A DNA stretch of 64,000 nucleotides from Streptomyces sp. CBMA291 (GCF_014596525.1 NZ_MSJP01000083.1:124001-188000); one strand, 5' to 3'; numbered from the stretch's first letter, positions 27,939 through 36,465 are shown. The notes: a model not told the origin generated them from the letters alone. Numbers and translations are program-made.

Positions 27939-28948
27939 GCGTCGCTTCCTTCGGTGAGGACGAGAGGGCGCCGGGCGTACCAGGCGAGGGAGTCGGAGAT
28001 GCCCTGTTCGATGCCGAGGGCCGGTTCCCAGCCGAGGAGTTCCCTGGCGAGGGTGATGTCGGGGTAGGCGCCCGCGTTGTCGCCGGGGCGTCGTCCGGTG
28101 GTCTCGGTGGCGAGCGGCTTGCCGGTGACGTTCTCGAACGCCTTGATCAGTTCGAGCACGGTGGTTCCGGTGCCCGAGCCGAGGTTGACGGCGCGGTAGG
28201 GCGCGGGTCCTTCCGGGTCGTTCGAGGTGATGGTGTCGAAGCGGCGGACCGCCGCGATGTGGGCGCTGGCGAGGTCGTGGACGTGGACGTAGTCGCGGAT
28301 GCCGGTGCCGTCCCTGGTCTCCCAGTCGGTGCCGGTGACCGGGAAGGGCCGCCCGGCGTGGAAGGCGTCGATCATGACGCCGAGGGCGTGGGTGGGGCGG
28401 GTGATCTGGAGTCCGGAGCGGAGCTTGGGATCACAGCCGATCGGATTGAAGTACCGGAGGGAGACCGCGCGCAGGGGGGTTCCTGTGGCGACGTCCTCCA
28501 GGGCGTTCTCGAAGTGCGCCTTCGTGCGGGCGTACGGACTCGTCGGGGCGAGCGGCGCCGACTCGGTGATGCCCTGTCCGGCCTGGTAGATCGCGGCGGA
28601 GGAGGAGAAGAGGAACCGCTCGCAGCCGTTGCGGATCAGGTGGCCGAGCAGTGCAAGGCCCTTGGAGACGTTCTCCGTGTAGTAGTACAGCGGTTGGGCG
28701 ACGGACTCGGGGACGACGATCTTCGCGGCGCAGCCGATGGTGGCGTCGATGTCGGGGTGCTCGGTGAAGATCCGGTCGATCAGGTCGCCGTCGGCGATGT
28801 CGCCCCGGTACCAGGTGCGGCCCTCCACGAACTCGCTGCGGCCGGTCGCCAGATCGTCCAGGACGACGACGTCGATGCCGTCGTCGAGGCAGGCCGAGGC
28901 GATGGTCGAGCCGATGAATCCGGCGCCGCCGGTGATCAGAACCTTCAT
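27935..28948 (-). CDS. GalE-like UDP-sugar 4-epimerase (extended SDR)
   Basis: 337 residues from the ATG at 28946-28948. The NAD motif is LITGGAGFIGSTIASACL; the catalytic serine region is FLFSSSAAIYQ and the YxxxK reads SPYARTKAHFE. RAVSLRYFNPIGCDP and YVHVHDLASAHIAAV are GalE landmarks, and RPGDNAGAYPDITLAREL is the usual C-terminal block. Predicted to interconvert UDP-hexoses at C4 in the cytoplasm. It is the first gene of the three-gene operon, so the pathway probably starts from a nucleotide sugar. It differs from housekeeping galE by this context. Confidence 0.85.
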   Translation of the reverse strand: MKVLITGGAGFIGSTIASACLDDGIDVVVLDDLATGRSEFVEGRTWYRGDIADGDLIDRIFTEHPDIDATIGCAAKIVVPESVAQPLYYYTENVSKGLALLGHLIRNGCERFLFSSSAAIYQAGQGITESAPLAPTSPYARTKAHFENALEDVATGTPLRAVSLRYFNPIGCDPKLRSGLQITRPTHALGVMIDAFHAGRPFPVTGTDWETRDGTGIRDYVHVHDLASAHIAAVRRFDTITSNDPEGPAPYRAVNLGSGTGTTVLELIKAFENVTGKPLATETTGRRPGDNAGAYPDITLARELLGWEPALGIEQGISDSLAWYARRPLVLTEGSDA

Positions 28949-29048
28949 GGGGATGCTCCCGGAGTGGACGCGGACCCGGTACGCCGCTCGCGCGCCGGGG
29001 CTGTCAGGCGCCTGACGGTAGCAGCGGTTTGACATGGTTCGCGGGGGT

Positions 29049-29663
29049 TCATGGATGAGGTAACTCGCGCTGGGGAAAGGGTCGGTAGAGGATCCAGACC
29101 ATGGACGGACGGAGCACTTCGCACACCGTCAGCGTCGGGTGACGCTCGACGACGTCCAGGGATCCGACACAGCTGTCCGCCATGCCGTCGACGACTCGCT
29201 GGACGGCGAGCGGCTTGGCGTCCACGTACTGGCGCTCCGCCTGAGGAGTGAACCGCTCGGTGAACACCTCCGTCGCCGGGTGGAGCGCGACCGACCGCGC
29301 GACCGACGGCGCGTTCGACGGCACGTCCGCCCGCGCGTCCGTGAGGCCGGAGAGGCTGGGGCCGGTGGCCACGCACATCGGCTTCGTCGGACTTTCCCAC
29401 ACGCCGACGATCCGCATGCGAGCGAGGTGCCGGAAGTGCAGGTTCACCCAGAGGTCGGTCACACGCTCACCGGACCGCTCGACGAAACCGGCCGCCACCA
29501 GCGCGTGGGTGCCGGTACGGAAGGCAGCCCGCATCGCGCTCTCGAAGGAGCCTTCAAGGAAAACCTCCGCGAAGTGACGCGCGGCCTCCGCCTGGGCGTC
29601 GGTGCCCGTCGGCCCCAGTGTCGTGACCTTGCCCCGAACGGGCTGCCCGTGAGAGCGGTTCAC
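29049..29663 (-). CDS. Uncharacterised protein coupled to a two-domain ATPase
   Basis: 204 residues from a GTG at 29661-29663 that overlaps the ATPase stop by four bases. No signal peptide or membrane segment. The N-terminal part (EAARHFAEVFLEGSFESAMRAAF) looks helical; the rest has strand-like segments such as LWVNLHFRHLARMRIVGVWE and TLTVCEVLRPSMVWILYRPF. I do not recognise the family. Coupling to a regulatory ATPase next to an XRE/DUF397 remnant suggests a role in the same regulatory locus. Confidence 0.6.
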   Translation of the reverse strand: MNRSHGQPVRGKVTTLGPTGTDAQAEAARHFAEVFLEGSFESAMRAAFRTGTHALVAAGFVERSGERVTDLWVNLHFRHLARMRIVGVWESPTKPMCVATGPSLSGLTDARADVPSNAPSVARSVALHPATEVFTERFTPQAERQYVDAKPLAVQRVVDGMADSCVGSLDVVERHPTLTVCEVLRPSMVWILYRPFPQRELPHP

Positions 29664-30580
29664 CGCTCCGGGGCCGTTCGCCCCGGCCGCAAGGTGGCCC
29701 GTACCGTCTTGCCGCCGCCTTCCAGGTCGGGGAACCAGGTGAGAGCGGCCCCGAGGCGCTTCACGTCCCACAGCCCGCCCCGCCCCTGACCGCGTTCGTC
29801 CGCCTCGCCGAAGCCGGGGAACTCCGGGTTCGGATCGGAGACTTCGATGAGCAGCCCCTCCGTTTCGGCGACCCGGAGGCGGACAGCGATCTCCTGGCCC
29901 TTCACTCCCGGCACGATCCCGTGTTCCAGGGCGTTGCGGACGAGGATGTGCGTCACGTCGGCGGTGGCGTCCAGGTCGCCGGGCCAGTCCCGCAGGGCGG
30001 GTCGCGTACGGTCCGCGAGGCGGCAGGGCTCCGGGGCGGCATCGCCGGACGGAAGCCGTAACGCCGCCTCGTGCCGGGCCTGCGGCGCGGTCGCCACAGG
30101 AGCGGGCTCCTCCTCCGAAGGAGCTTCGGCCAGGGAGAGATGGCACCAGGTCGTCGCGCGGACCCTTCCCCAGTCGTCGGCCAGGGCGTCGAGGAGGAAC
30201 AGCCCTCGGCCGTCCTCCGCGTCGAGGGCCGCGCGCCGGGCAACGGGCGTCTTCTCGCCGGGGCAGCCGTCGTCCACTTCGATGCAGAGAAAACGGCCCT
30301 GACAGCGGACCCGTACGCCGATCCTCGGGGCGTTCGCATGCCGGAAGGCGTTGGTCAGCAGCTCGGTGGCGAGCAGTTCGGCGGTGTCCGCCAGATGAAG
30401 GCAGCCCCAGTACGTGAGGTGGGTGCGGAGGATCCGGCGGATCCGCGCCGGCCAGCGGGCGTCTTCCTTGGACATCCCTCCGGAGACGGGGCCCGGATGG
30501 TGGTCGATGAAAAGTTCGAGAGGCGTACGGCTGCCTGAGTCGGTCGAGCCCTGGGAAGGATCCGACCGACTCCACGACAC
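29660..30580 (-). CDS. ATP-binding protein with two tandem HATPase_c_2 domains
   Basis: 306 residues from the GTG at 30578-30580; an ATG at 30473-30475 gives 271 residues but would cut a typical first strand (TPLELFIDHHPGPV). Domain 1 has N-box LLATELLTNAFRHA, VDDGCPGEKTP and DGRGLFLLDALADDWG. Domain 2, about 120 residues later, has HILVRNALEHGIVPG, EVSDPNPEFPG and GQGRGGLWDVKRLG. Thus both copies keep N- and G-box residues, whereas members of this class normally have one domain. It lies head-to-head with the XRE/DUF397 remnant, as in WhiJ-like loci of Streptomyces, where such ATPases are thought to modulate the regulator. Confidence 0.75.
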   Translation of the reverse strand: MSWSRSDPSQGSTDSGSRTPLELFIDHHPGPVSGGMSKEDARWPARIRRILRTHLTYWGCLHLADTAELLATELLTNAFRHANAPRIGVRVRCQGRFLCIEVDDGCPGEKTPVARRAALDAEDGRGLFLLDALADDWGRVRATTWCHLSLAEAPSEEEPAPVATAPQARHEAALRLPSGDAAPEPCRLADRTRPALRDWPGDLDATADVTHILVRNALEHGIVPGVKGQEIAVRLRVAETEGLLIEVSDPNPEFPGFGEADERGQGRGGLWDVKRLGAALTWFPDLEGGGKTVRATLRPGRTAPER

Positions 30581-30593
30581 GGGAGGACAGCAC

Positions 30594-31082
30594 GTGGCGG
30601 CGCCCATCGGGCCGACAGTCCGAAGAATGCAACTCGGCAAGCAGCTCACCCAGGTACGCAAGGAGGTCCTCTTCGCCACCCACAAGCCCGTGGACGAGCT
30701 GACCACCGAGGACATCATGCAGGGCATCGAGCTGCGCATGGAGCGCCGCGAGATCCTGACCCGGGAGAGTCCGGTCGAGTTCCGTGTCGTGCTGGACGAG
30801 GCTGCTCTCCGTCGCGTCGTCGGCTCACGGGAGGTCATGCGCGAGCAGTACGAGGAGCTGATCAAGCTCCACTCCCTGGACCTCGCCCCCGCCGACGCCT
30901 GGTTCAAGTCCTCCTACAGCGGCGGCAACGGCAACAGCTGCGTCGAGGTCGCCCACCTCGCCCCGCACCACGCCGTCGCCACCCGTGACTCCAAGCAGGA
31001 CAACGGCCCCGCCTTCCTCACCTCACACCACGCCTGGTCCGCCTTCGTCACCGGTGTGAGCACGGGCGCCTTCACCGTCTGA
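30594..31082 (+). pseudogene. Hybrid remnant: XRE/DUF5753 protein without HTH, fused in frame to a DUF397 protein
   Basis: 162 residues from a GTG preceded by GGGAGG. It begins like a WhiJ-type XRE protein (APIGPTVRRMQLGKQLTQVR) but jumps straight to the late DUF5753 part (IELRMERREILTRESP, VVLDEAALRRVVGSREVM), so the helix-turn-helix is missing. After EQYEELIKL it continues directly into a complete DUF397 protein, HSLDLAPADAWFKSSYSGG ... SCVEVA. Two in-frame deletions of a normal XRE-DUF397 pair explain this. The product would be open and translatable but cannot bind DNA through an HTH. Its promoter would lie inside the head-to-head ATPase gene. Confidence 0.75.
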
Positions 31083-31111
31083 CCGTACGGACGGCACCGT
31101 TCGCGCGGGCA

Positions 31112-31163
31112 GCCCGGCGGTCCAGCCCCCTTGCGTACGAGAAAGCGGGCCGGACCGCCGGGC
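31112..31163 (+). terminator. Hairpin terminator after the XRE/DUF397 hybrid
   Basis: Perfect 12-bp stem (GCCCGGCGGTCC / GGACCGCCGGGC) with a 28-base loop, 30 bases past the stop. Confidence 0.65.
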
Positions 31164-31208
31164 GCCACCGTCCCCGGTCCGTCCCGCCCGGCCGGTAACA
31201 TCCCGCCC

Positions 31209-31349
31209 GTGAGCGCTCTCGTGGCCCATCGGCCCCCGCCTCGTCCGCTGACCAAGCCCCCGGCGGGCCGCCCCACGACCGATCCGCCGACGCGGCCCGA
31301 CAAGAACCCGCCGTTTCCGCCGAACGACCCGCGGAATCCCCGGAGCTGA
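31209..31349 (+). CDS. Possible small Pro-rich peptide upstream of the phosphotransferase
   Basis: 46 residues from a GTG, with no clear ribosome-binding site. Very Pro/Arg-rich (PPPRPLTKPPAGRPTTDPP, PPFPPNDPRNPRS). It ends six bases before the phosphotransferase start, which could allow translational coupling. No family recognised; composition alone does not prove it is coding. Confidence 0.3.
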   Translation: MSALVAHRPPPRPLTKPPAGRPTTDPPTRPDKNPPFPPNDPRNPRS

Positions 31350-31355
31350 CCGGCC

Positions 31356-32174
31356 ATGCGTGTCACCCCGCGCGCCTACGGGCAACTGCCCGACGCCGTA
31401 CGGCGCGCCGTCGCCGAGCGGGTCGGGGAGGGCCGGTCCGTCGTCGACGTGACCCACGGGACCGGTTCGGGCTTCGCCGCCTTGCTGTCCGGGCCCGACG
31501 GCGGGAAGACCTTCGTCAAGGGGCTGCCCGAGGGCCACGAGCGGATGGCCGAACTGGACGTGGAGAGCGGGGTCGCGCCGTTCCTGCCCGGCTTCGCGCC
31601 CCGTCTGCTGTGGCGCACGGCGGTCGACGGCTGGACGGTCCTCGCCTTCGAGGGCATCGCCGTCACCTCGCCGTGGGCCGACTTCGACGCGGACGACAGC
31701 CCCCATCTGGAATCCGTCACCGACGTCCTACGGGAGCTGAGCACCACGCCCGCGCCACCCGGAGCCGGGCTGAAGGCGGCATGGGAACGGTGGCGGGACT
31801 ACTGCGACCCCGCCGACGAACCGCTCCTCACCGGCGACCGGCTCGTGCACGGCGACCCCGCGGCCACCAACTTCCTGCCCGGCACCGGCAGGACCTGGCT
31901 CATCGACTGGGCCTGGGCGGCCCGGGGACCCGGCTGGGTGGACACCGTCCTGTGGGGCCAACGCCTCGTCCTGGACGGCGAGCAGACCCCCGAACAGGCC
32001 GCCCGCTGGTGCGCCCGCGTCCCCGCCTTCGCCCAGGCGCCCCGAGCGGCGGTGGCCGTCCTCGCCGAGGCCGACGCCCGCTCCTGGGAGGCCTGGCAGG
32101 CGTACGGCATGGACGGCCTGGACCGCACCGTGACGGCGGCCCGCGCCTGGGCCGACCACCTGCGGACGCCATAG
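31356..32174 (+). CDS. Aminoglycoside phosphotransferase (APH)-family protein
   Basis: 272 residues. The Brenner motif is LVHGDPAATNFLPG near residue 166, followed by the metal-binding IDWAWAARGPGWVD; the ATP-binding lysine is probably in GGKTFVKGLPEG. Shape and length fit the APH/choline-kinase family, which phosphorylates small hydroxyl compounds. Many Streptomyces paralogues are not resistance enzymes, so antibiotic inactivation is not claimed. It stands alone between the DUF397 remnant and the ABC exporter pair, and is followed by a degenerate repeat tract. Confidence 0.8.
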   Translation: MRVTPRAYGQLPDAVRRAVAERVGEGRSVVDVTHGTGSGFAALLSGPDGGKTFVKGLPEGHERMAELDVESGVAPFLPGFAPRLLWRTAVDGWTVLAFEGIAVTSPWADFDADDSPHLESVTDVLRELSTTPAPPGAGLKAAWERWRDYCDPADEPLLTGDRLVHGDPAATNFLPGTGRTWLIDWAWAARGPGWVDTVLWGQRLVLDGEQTPEQAARWCARVPAFAQAPRAAVAVLAEADARSWEAWQAYGMDGLDRTVTAARAWADHLRTP

Positions 32175-32350
32175 GTCGGACGCCATCGGTCGGACACGTC
32201 ATCGCCGGGTGGCGTGGCTGGACCTCGTGGCCGCACGTCGTGGCCGGGTGCCATGGCTGGACGTCATCGCCGGGTGCCGTAGCCGGGCGTCATCGCCGGA
32301 CGCCAACTCCGGACGTCATCGCCGGACCTCGTGGCCGGGCGCCGTAGCCC
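32160..32350 (+). repeat. Degenerate GTCATCGCCGG-type repeat tract beginning at the end of the phosphotransferase gene
   Basis: The gene end GCGGACGCCATAG is immediately echoed as GTCGGACGCCATCGGTCGGACACGTCATCGCC and then as about ten variants of CGTCATCGCCGG and TCGTGGCCGGG. The region to 32458 has no gene; at 32360-32400 a G-run and C-run (GGTGGTGGGGG...CCCCCTCCCCC) can pair as a hairpin. Confidence 0.65.
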
Positions 32351-32458
32351 GTGGCCTCCGGCGGTGGTGGTGGGGGGGGGCGAAACCCCCTCCCCCGCAC
32401 GCGATGTGACCGAAATCCGGATGAGCCGTGTCAGGGGTGAACCGTAAGGTCGGGCCTG

Positions 32459-34441
32459 ATGCCCGAGAAACCTGTCGCCCCAGAATCCACCGTCCCCGAG
32501 CCCCCTCCCGAGCCCCTTCCCGGCGCCTCCCCCGAGCCACGTCCGGCCCCCGGCGGGGAGCGGCGGTCGGCGGTCCGTGTGCTGCTGCGGCTCTGGCCGT
32601 ACGTGCGGCCCGTACGGGCGCGTCTGTTCAGCGCCGCCGGGGTCGCGATCCTCGCCTCCTGTCTGTCCCTGGTCATCCCGCTCGTCCTGAAGTGGCTGGT
32701 CGACGGGCCCGTCGCCGACCGTGATCCGGGCGGGGTGTGGCTCGGCGCGCTGTATCTGCTGCTGCTCGGGACAGCCGAGGCGGTGCTCTTCGGCTTCCGG
32801 CGCTGGCTGGTGGCCCGCCCGCTCTCCGGCGTCGAGGCGCGCATGCGGGCCGACCTCTACGGCAGACTCCAGCGGATGCCCGTCGCCTTCCACGACCGGT
32901 GGGCCTCGGGTCAGCTCCTCTCGCGCGGCACCACCGATCTGATGCTGGTCCGGATGTTCCTGGCGTTCCCGCTGACCTTCCTCCTGGTCAACGGCGTGAC
33001 GATCCTCGCGGGTTACGTCCTGCTGCTCGCCCAGGACTGGTCGCTCGGCCTGGTCCTGCTCACCCCCGTCATCCCGCTGGTGATCGCCTGCTCGCTCTTC
33101 GAGAGCCGATACGGCGTCGTCGCCCGGCGCGCCCAGGACCAGGTGGGCGATCTGACGACGGTCGTCGAGGAGAGCGTCCTCGGCATCCGGATCGTCAAGG
33201 GCTTCGGCCGCCACCGCAGCCAGGCGCGGGCCTTCCGCGACCTCGCGGAGCGGCTGCGCGGTACGGAACTGCTCAAGGCCCGGCTGCTCGCCCTGATCTG
33301 GGCGGTCATCGCCTTCCTGCCGGAGCTGGCGATCGGCGCGGCGCTCGTCCTCGGCACGGTGCGGGTCGCGGACGGCGAACTGTCGGCCGGCACCCTCGTC
33401 GCCTTCCTCTCCACCGCCCTCGCGCTGCGCTGGCCGGTGGAGTCGATCGGCTTCCTCCTCGCGATGAGCCAGGAGGCGGCGACCGCGACGGAACGCTACT
33501 TCGAGGTGATGGACGCCGAGCCGGAACCGGACACCATCGCGCCCGGCACTCCCTCCCCCTCCCCTTCCCCCTCTCCCGCCTCCGCCGAGGCGCCCGGCGG
33601 GGTCCGCTTCGAAGGCGTCTCCTTCCGCTACCCCGACGCCCCACCGGGCTCCCCGCCCGTCCTCGACGGCATCGACCTGCACATCCGCCCCGGCGAGACC
33701 CTGGCCCTCGTCGGCTCCACCGGCTCCGGCAAGACCACGCTCACCGCTCTCATACCCCGGCTCCACGAGGCCTCCGGCGGGCGCATCCTCCTCGACGGCG
33801 AGGACATCGCCCTGATGGCACGGGAACGGCTGCGGTCCCTGGTCTCGATGGCCTTCGAGGAACCCACCCTCTTCTCGGCCAGCGTCGGCGAGAACGTCCT
33901 GATGGGCGCCGCCGCCTCGGCGGGCGAGCCGGAGCTGCGCCGCGCCCTCGGCGTGGCCCAGGCCGACGGCTTCGTCGACCGGCTGCCCGAGGGCGCCGCC
34001 ACCCAGGTCGGCGAACAGGGCCTGAGCCTCTCCGGCGGCCAGCGCCAGCGCCTCGCGCTTGCCCGCGCGGTCGTCGGGCGCCCCCGCTTCCTCGTCCTGG
34101 ACGATCCCCTCTCCGCCCTCGACGTGCACACCGAGGCGCGGGTGGAGGCGGCCCTGCGGGAGGTCCTGCGGGAGACCACGGCGCTGGTCGTGGCCCACCG
34201 CCCCTCGACGGTGATGCTGGCCGACCGGGTGGCGCTCCTGTCCGGCGGCCGGATCACGGCCGTGGGCACCCATCAGGAACTGCTGCGGAGCAGCACGGAG
34301 TACGCCTGGCTGATGTCGGGCGAGAGCAAGACCGGTGGGATCGGGGCCGGTGCCGGTGCCGGTGGGAGTGGGGCCGGTGCCCATGCGAACGGTGACGGTG
34401 TGAACGGTGACGACGAGGCCCTGGAGGGCGAGGACCGATGA
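32459..34441 (+). CDS. ABC exporter half-transporter with degenerate ATPase site (partner 1)
   Basis: 660 residues. An N-terminal Pro-rich 40 residues precede six transmembrane segments (about 55-325) and a nucleotide-binding domain: Walker A VGSTGSGKTTL, signature LSLSGGQRQRLAL, Walker B FLVLDDPLSALD and H-loop VVAHRPSTV. The catalytic glutamate after Walker B is Asp (LDDP), as in the degenerate half of heterodimeric exporters. A Pro/Ser run (PSPSPSPSPAS) links the membrane and ATPase domains, and the C-terminus has a Gly-rich tail. The stop overlaps the start of the second half-transporter by four bases, so the heterodimer is made as one unit. Confidence 0.9.
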   Translation: MPEKPVAPESTVPEPPPEPLPGASPEPRPAPGGERRSAVRVLLRLWPYVRPVRARLFSAAGVAILASCLSLVIPLVLKWLVDGPVADRDPGGVWLGALYLLLLGTAEAVLFGFRRWLVARPLSGVEARMRADLYGRLQRMPVAFHDRWASGQLLSRGTTDLMLVRMFLAFPLTFLLVNGVTILAGYVLLLAQDWSLGLVLLTPVIPLVIACSLFESRYGVVARRAQDQVGDLTTVVEESVLGIRIVKGFGRHRSQARAFRDLAERLRGTELLKARLLALIWAVIAFLPELAIGAALVLGTVRVADGELSAGTLVAFLSTALALRWPVESIGFLLAMSQEAATATERYFEVMDAEPEPDTIAPGTPSPSPSPSPASAEAPGGVRFEGVSFRYPDAPPGSPPVLDGIDLHIRPGETLALVGSTGSGKTTLTALIPRLHEASGGRILLDGEDIALMARERLRSLVSMAFEEPTLFSASVGENVLMGAAASAGEPELRRALGVAQADGFVDRLPEGAATQVGEQGLSLSGGQRQRLALARAVVGRPRFLVLDDPLSALDVHTEARVEAALREVLRETTALVVAHRPSTVMLADRVALLSGGRITAVGTHQELLRSSTEYAWLMSGESKTGGIGAGAGAGGSGAGAHANGDGVNGDDEALEGEDR

Positions 34442-36465
34442 CGGACACCGCACTCGGCGAGCCCCAGGACCCGGCGGCGGAGCCCGTAAAGCCCACCCCG
34501 GACACCTCCGCGACCACAGCCGCTCCCAGCACTCCCACCGCCCCCGGCACCCTCAACGCCCTCAACCCCCCGGCAACCTCAGCCGACCCCACGTACCCCA
34601 CCGACCCCACCGACCCCACTGGCTCCACCACGCCCACCTCACCTACCTCGCCCACCACACCCACCACACCCCCCACCGACCCCTTCGATCAGGACGACCT
34701 TCCCGCCCCTCCTGGAGCGACCGGCGCGCTGCTGCGTTCGCTGCTCTCCGCGCACCGCGCCCGTGTCGTCGTCGCCGCGCTCGTCCTGCTCGTCAAGGAG
34801 GCGGCCGTACAGGCGGGGCCGCTGCTCGTCGCGTACGCCATCGACCGGGGTGTCCCGGCGTTCCGGGCGGGGGACCACGGGCCGGTGGTGGCGGTGGCGC
34901 TCGGCTATCTGCTGTGCGCGGCGCTCTCCGGAGTCCTTCAATACGTCTTCGTCCGCGCTGCCGCCCGGATCAACCAGGACGTGCTGCTCGATCTGCGCGG
35001 CCGGATCTTCCGGCACGCACAGGTGCTGAGCCTGGACTTCCACGAGCGGTACACCTCGGGCCGGTTGATCTCCCGTTCGACCACGGACGTCGAGTCGCTA
35101 CGCGAGCTGCTCTCCGAGGGGCTCCAGGAACTGATCGGGGTGGTCCTGTCCTTCGTGTCGATCGCCCTGGTGCTGCTCTGGCTCGACCCGGGCATCGGGT
35201 CGGTGGCCGTCGGCTCGTTCCTGCCGCTCTTCCTCCTGGTGCGGCTCTACCGGCGCCGGGCCGGTGCGGTCTACGCCGAGCGTTCGACGGCGATCGCGGG
35301 GGTGATCGTGAAGTTCGCGGAGACGATGAACGGCATCCGTCCGGTACGGGCGTTCCGCCGGGAGCGGGCCAACGACGCCGAGTTCGCGGCGCTCAACCGG
35401 CGACACGAGCGGAGCAACGGCGACGCGCTCCTGGAGATGGCCCGCTATGTGGTCGGCTCCCGGCTGGTCGCGAACACGGCCGTCGCCGGGATGTGCCTGT
35501 GGGGCGCCTACCGGGTCGCGTCGGACTCCCTCGAACTGGGCGTGCTCGCGGCGGCGGTGCTGTACATGCGGCGCCTGTACGACCCGATCGACCGGCTCGG
35601 CATGTTCCTCAACTCGTACGAGTCGGCCGCCGCGTCCCTCGCGAAGATCGCGGGGCTGCTCGCGCAGGAGCCGGGCGTGCCGGAGGCGGCGGAGCCCCGG
35701 GAGCTGCCCGCCCGTACGGGCGCCCCGGGCCGCGCGGTGGTCTTCGGCGGCGTACGGTTCGCGTACCGCACGGGCGGCGAGGTGCTGCCCCGCTTCGACC
35801 TGACGGTTCCGGCGGGCCAGACGGTCGCCGTGGTGGGGGCGACGGGCGCGGGCAAGTCCACGCTCGCGAAGCTGCTCGCCCGGTTCTACGACCCGACGGA
35901 GGGGTCCGTCCGGCTCGACGGCGTGGACCTGCGCGACCTGGCGACGCCCGAGCTGCGGCGGGGCGTGGTGATGGTGACGCAGGAGGCGTTCCTCTTCTCC
36001 GGCACGGTCGCCGAGAACATCGCGATCGGGCGGCCGGACGCGACCCGGGCGCAGATCGAGGAGGCGGCGCGGGCGATCGGGGCGCACGCGTTCATCATGG
36101 GCCTGCCCGACGGCTACGACACGGACGTGCGCAAGCGGGGCGGGCGGATCTCGGCGGGCCAGCGCCAGTTGGTCGCCTTCGCTCGGGCGCTGCTCGCGGA
36201 CCCGGCGGTGCTGATCCTGGACGAGGCGACGAGTTCCCTCGACGTGCCGGGCGAGCGGGCGGTGCAGCGGGCGATGGACACGGTCCTCGCGGGCCGTACG
36301 GCCGTGGTGATCGCCCATCGGCTCTCCACGGTCGAGGTGGCGGACCGGGTCCTCGTGATGGAGGCGGGCCGGATCGTCGAGGACGGTACCCCGTCGGATC
36401 TGGTGTCCGGCGAGGGCCGTTACGCGGGGCTGCACCGGGCGTGGCGGGAGAGCCTGGTGGGTTGA
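34438..36465 (+). CDS. ABC exporter half-transporter with intact Walker B (partner 2)
   Basis: 675 residues. The first 90 residues are Thr/Pro repeats (PTDPTDPTGSTTPTSPTSP), then six membrane segments (about 100-370) and an ATPase domain: Walker A VGATGAGKSTLAKLL, Q-loop VTQEAFLFSG, signature RISAGQRQLVAFA, Walker B VLILDEATSSLD and H-loop IAHRLSTVE. The catalytic Glu is intact, but the signature is ISAGQ rather than LSGGQ, so this half carries the weak signature and the catalytic Glu while the partner carries the canonical signature. That fits one active and one degenerate composite site. Substrate unknown. The last nine codons are the first copy of a 27-bp tandem array. Confidence 0.9.
   Translation: MTDTALGEPQDPAAEPVKPTPDTSATTAAPSTPTAPGTLNALNPPATSADPTYPTDPTDPTGSTTPTSPTSPTTPTTPPTDPFDQDDLPAPPGATGALLRSLLSAHRARVVVAALVLLVKEAAVQAGPLLVAYAIDRGVPAFRAGDHGPVVAVALGYLLCAALSGVLQYVFVRAAARINQDVLLDLRGRIFRHAQVLSLDFHERYTSGRLISRSTTDVESLRELLSEGLQELIGVVLSFVSIALVLLWLDPGIGSVAVGSFLPLFLLVRLYRRRAGAVYAERSTAIAGVIVKFAETMNGIRPVRAFRRERANDAEFAALNRRHERSNGDALLEMARYVVGSRLVANTAVAGMCLWGAYRVASDSLELGVLAAAVLYMRRLYDPIDRLGMFLNSYESAAASLAKIAGLLAQEPGVPEAAEPRELPARTGAPGRAVVFGGVRFAYRTGGEVLPRFDLTVPAGQTVAVVGATGAGKSTLAKLLARFYDPTEGSVRLDGVDLRDLATPELRRGVVMVTQEAFLFSGTVAENIAIGRPDATRAQIEEAARAIGAHAFIMGLPDGYDTDVRKRGGRISAGQRQLVAFARALLADPAVLILDEATSSLDVPGERAVQRAMDTVLAGRTAVVIAHRLSTVEVADRVLVMEAGRIVEDGTPSDLVSGEGRYAGLHRAWRESLVG

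Noticed and set aside
31356..32174. Aminoglycoside resistance
   Set aside because: The APH fold is clear, but this family is broad in Streptomyces and nothing here identifies an antibiotic substrate.
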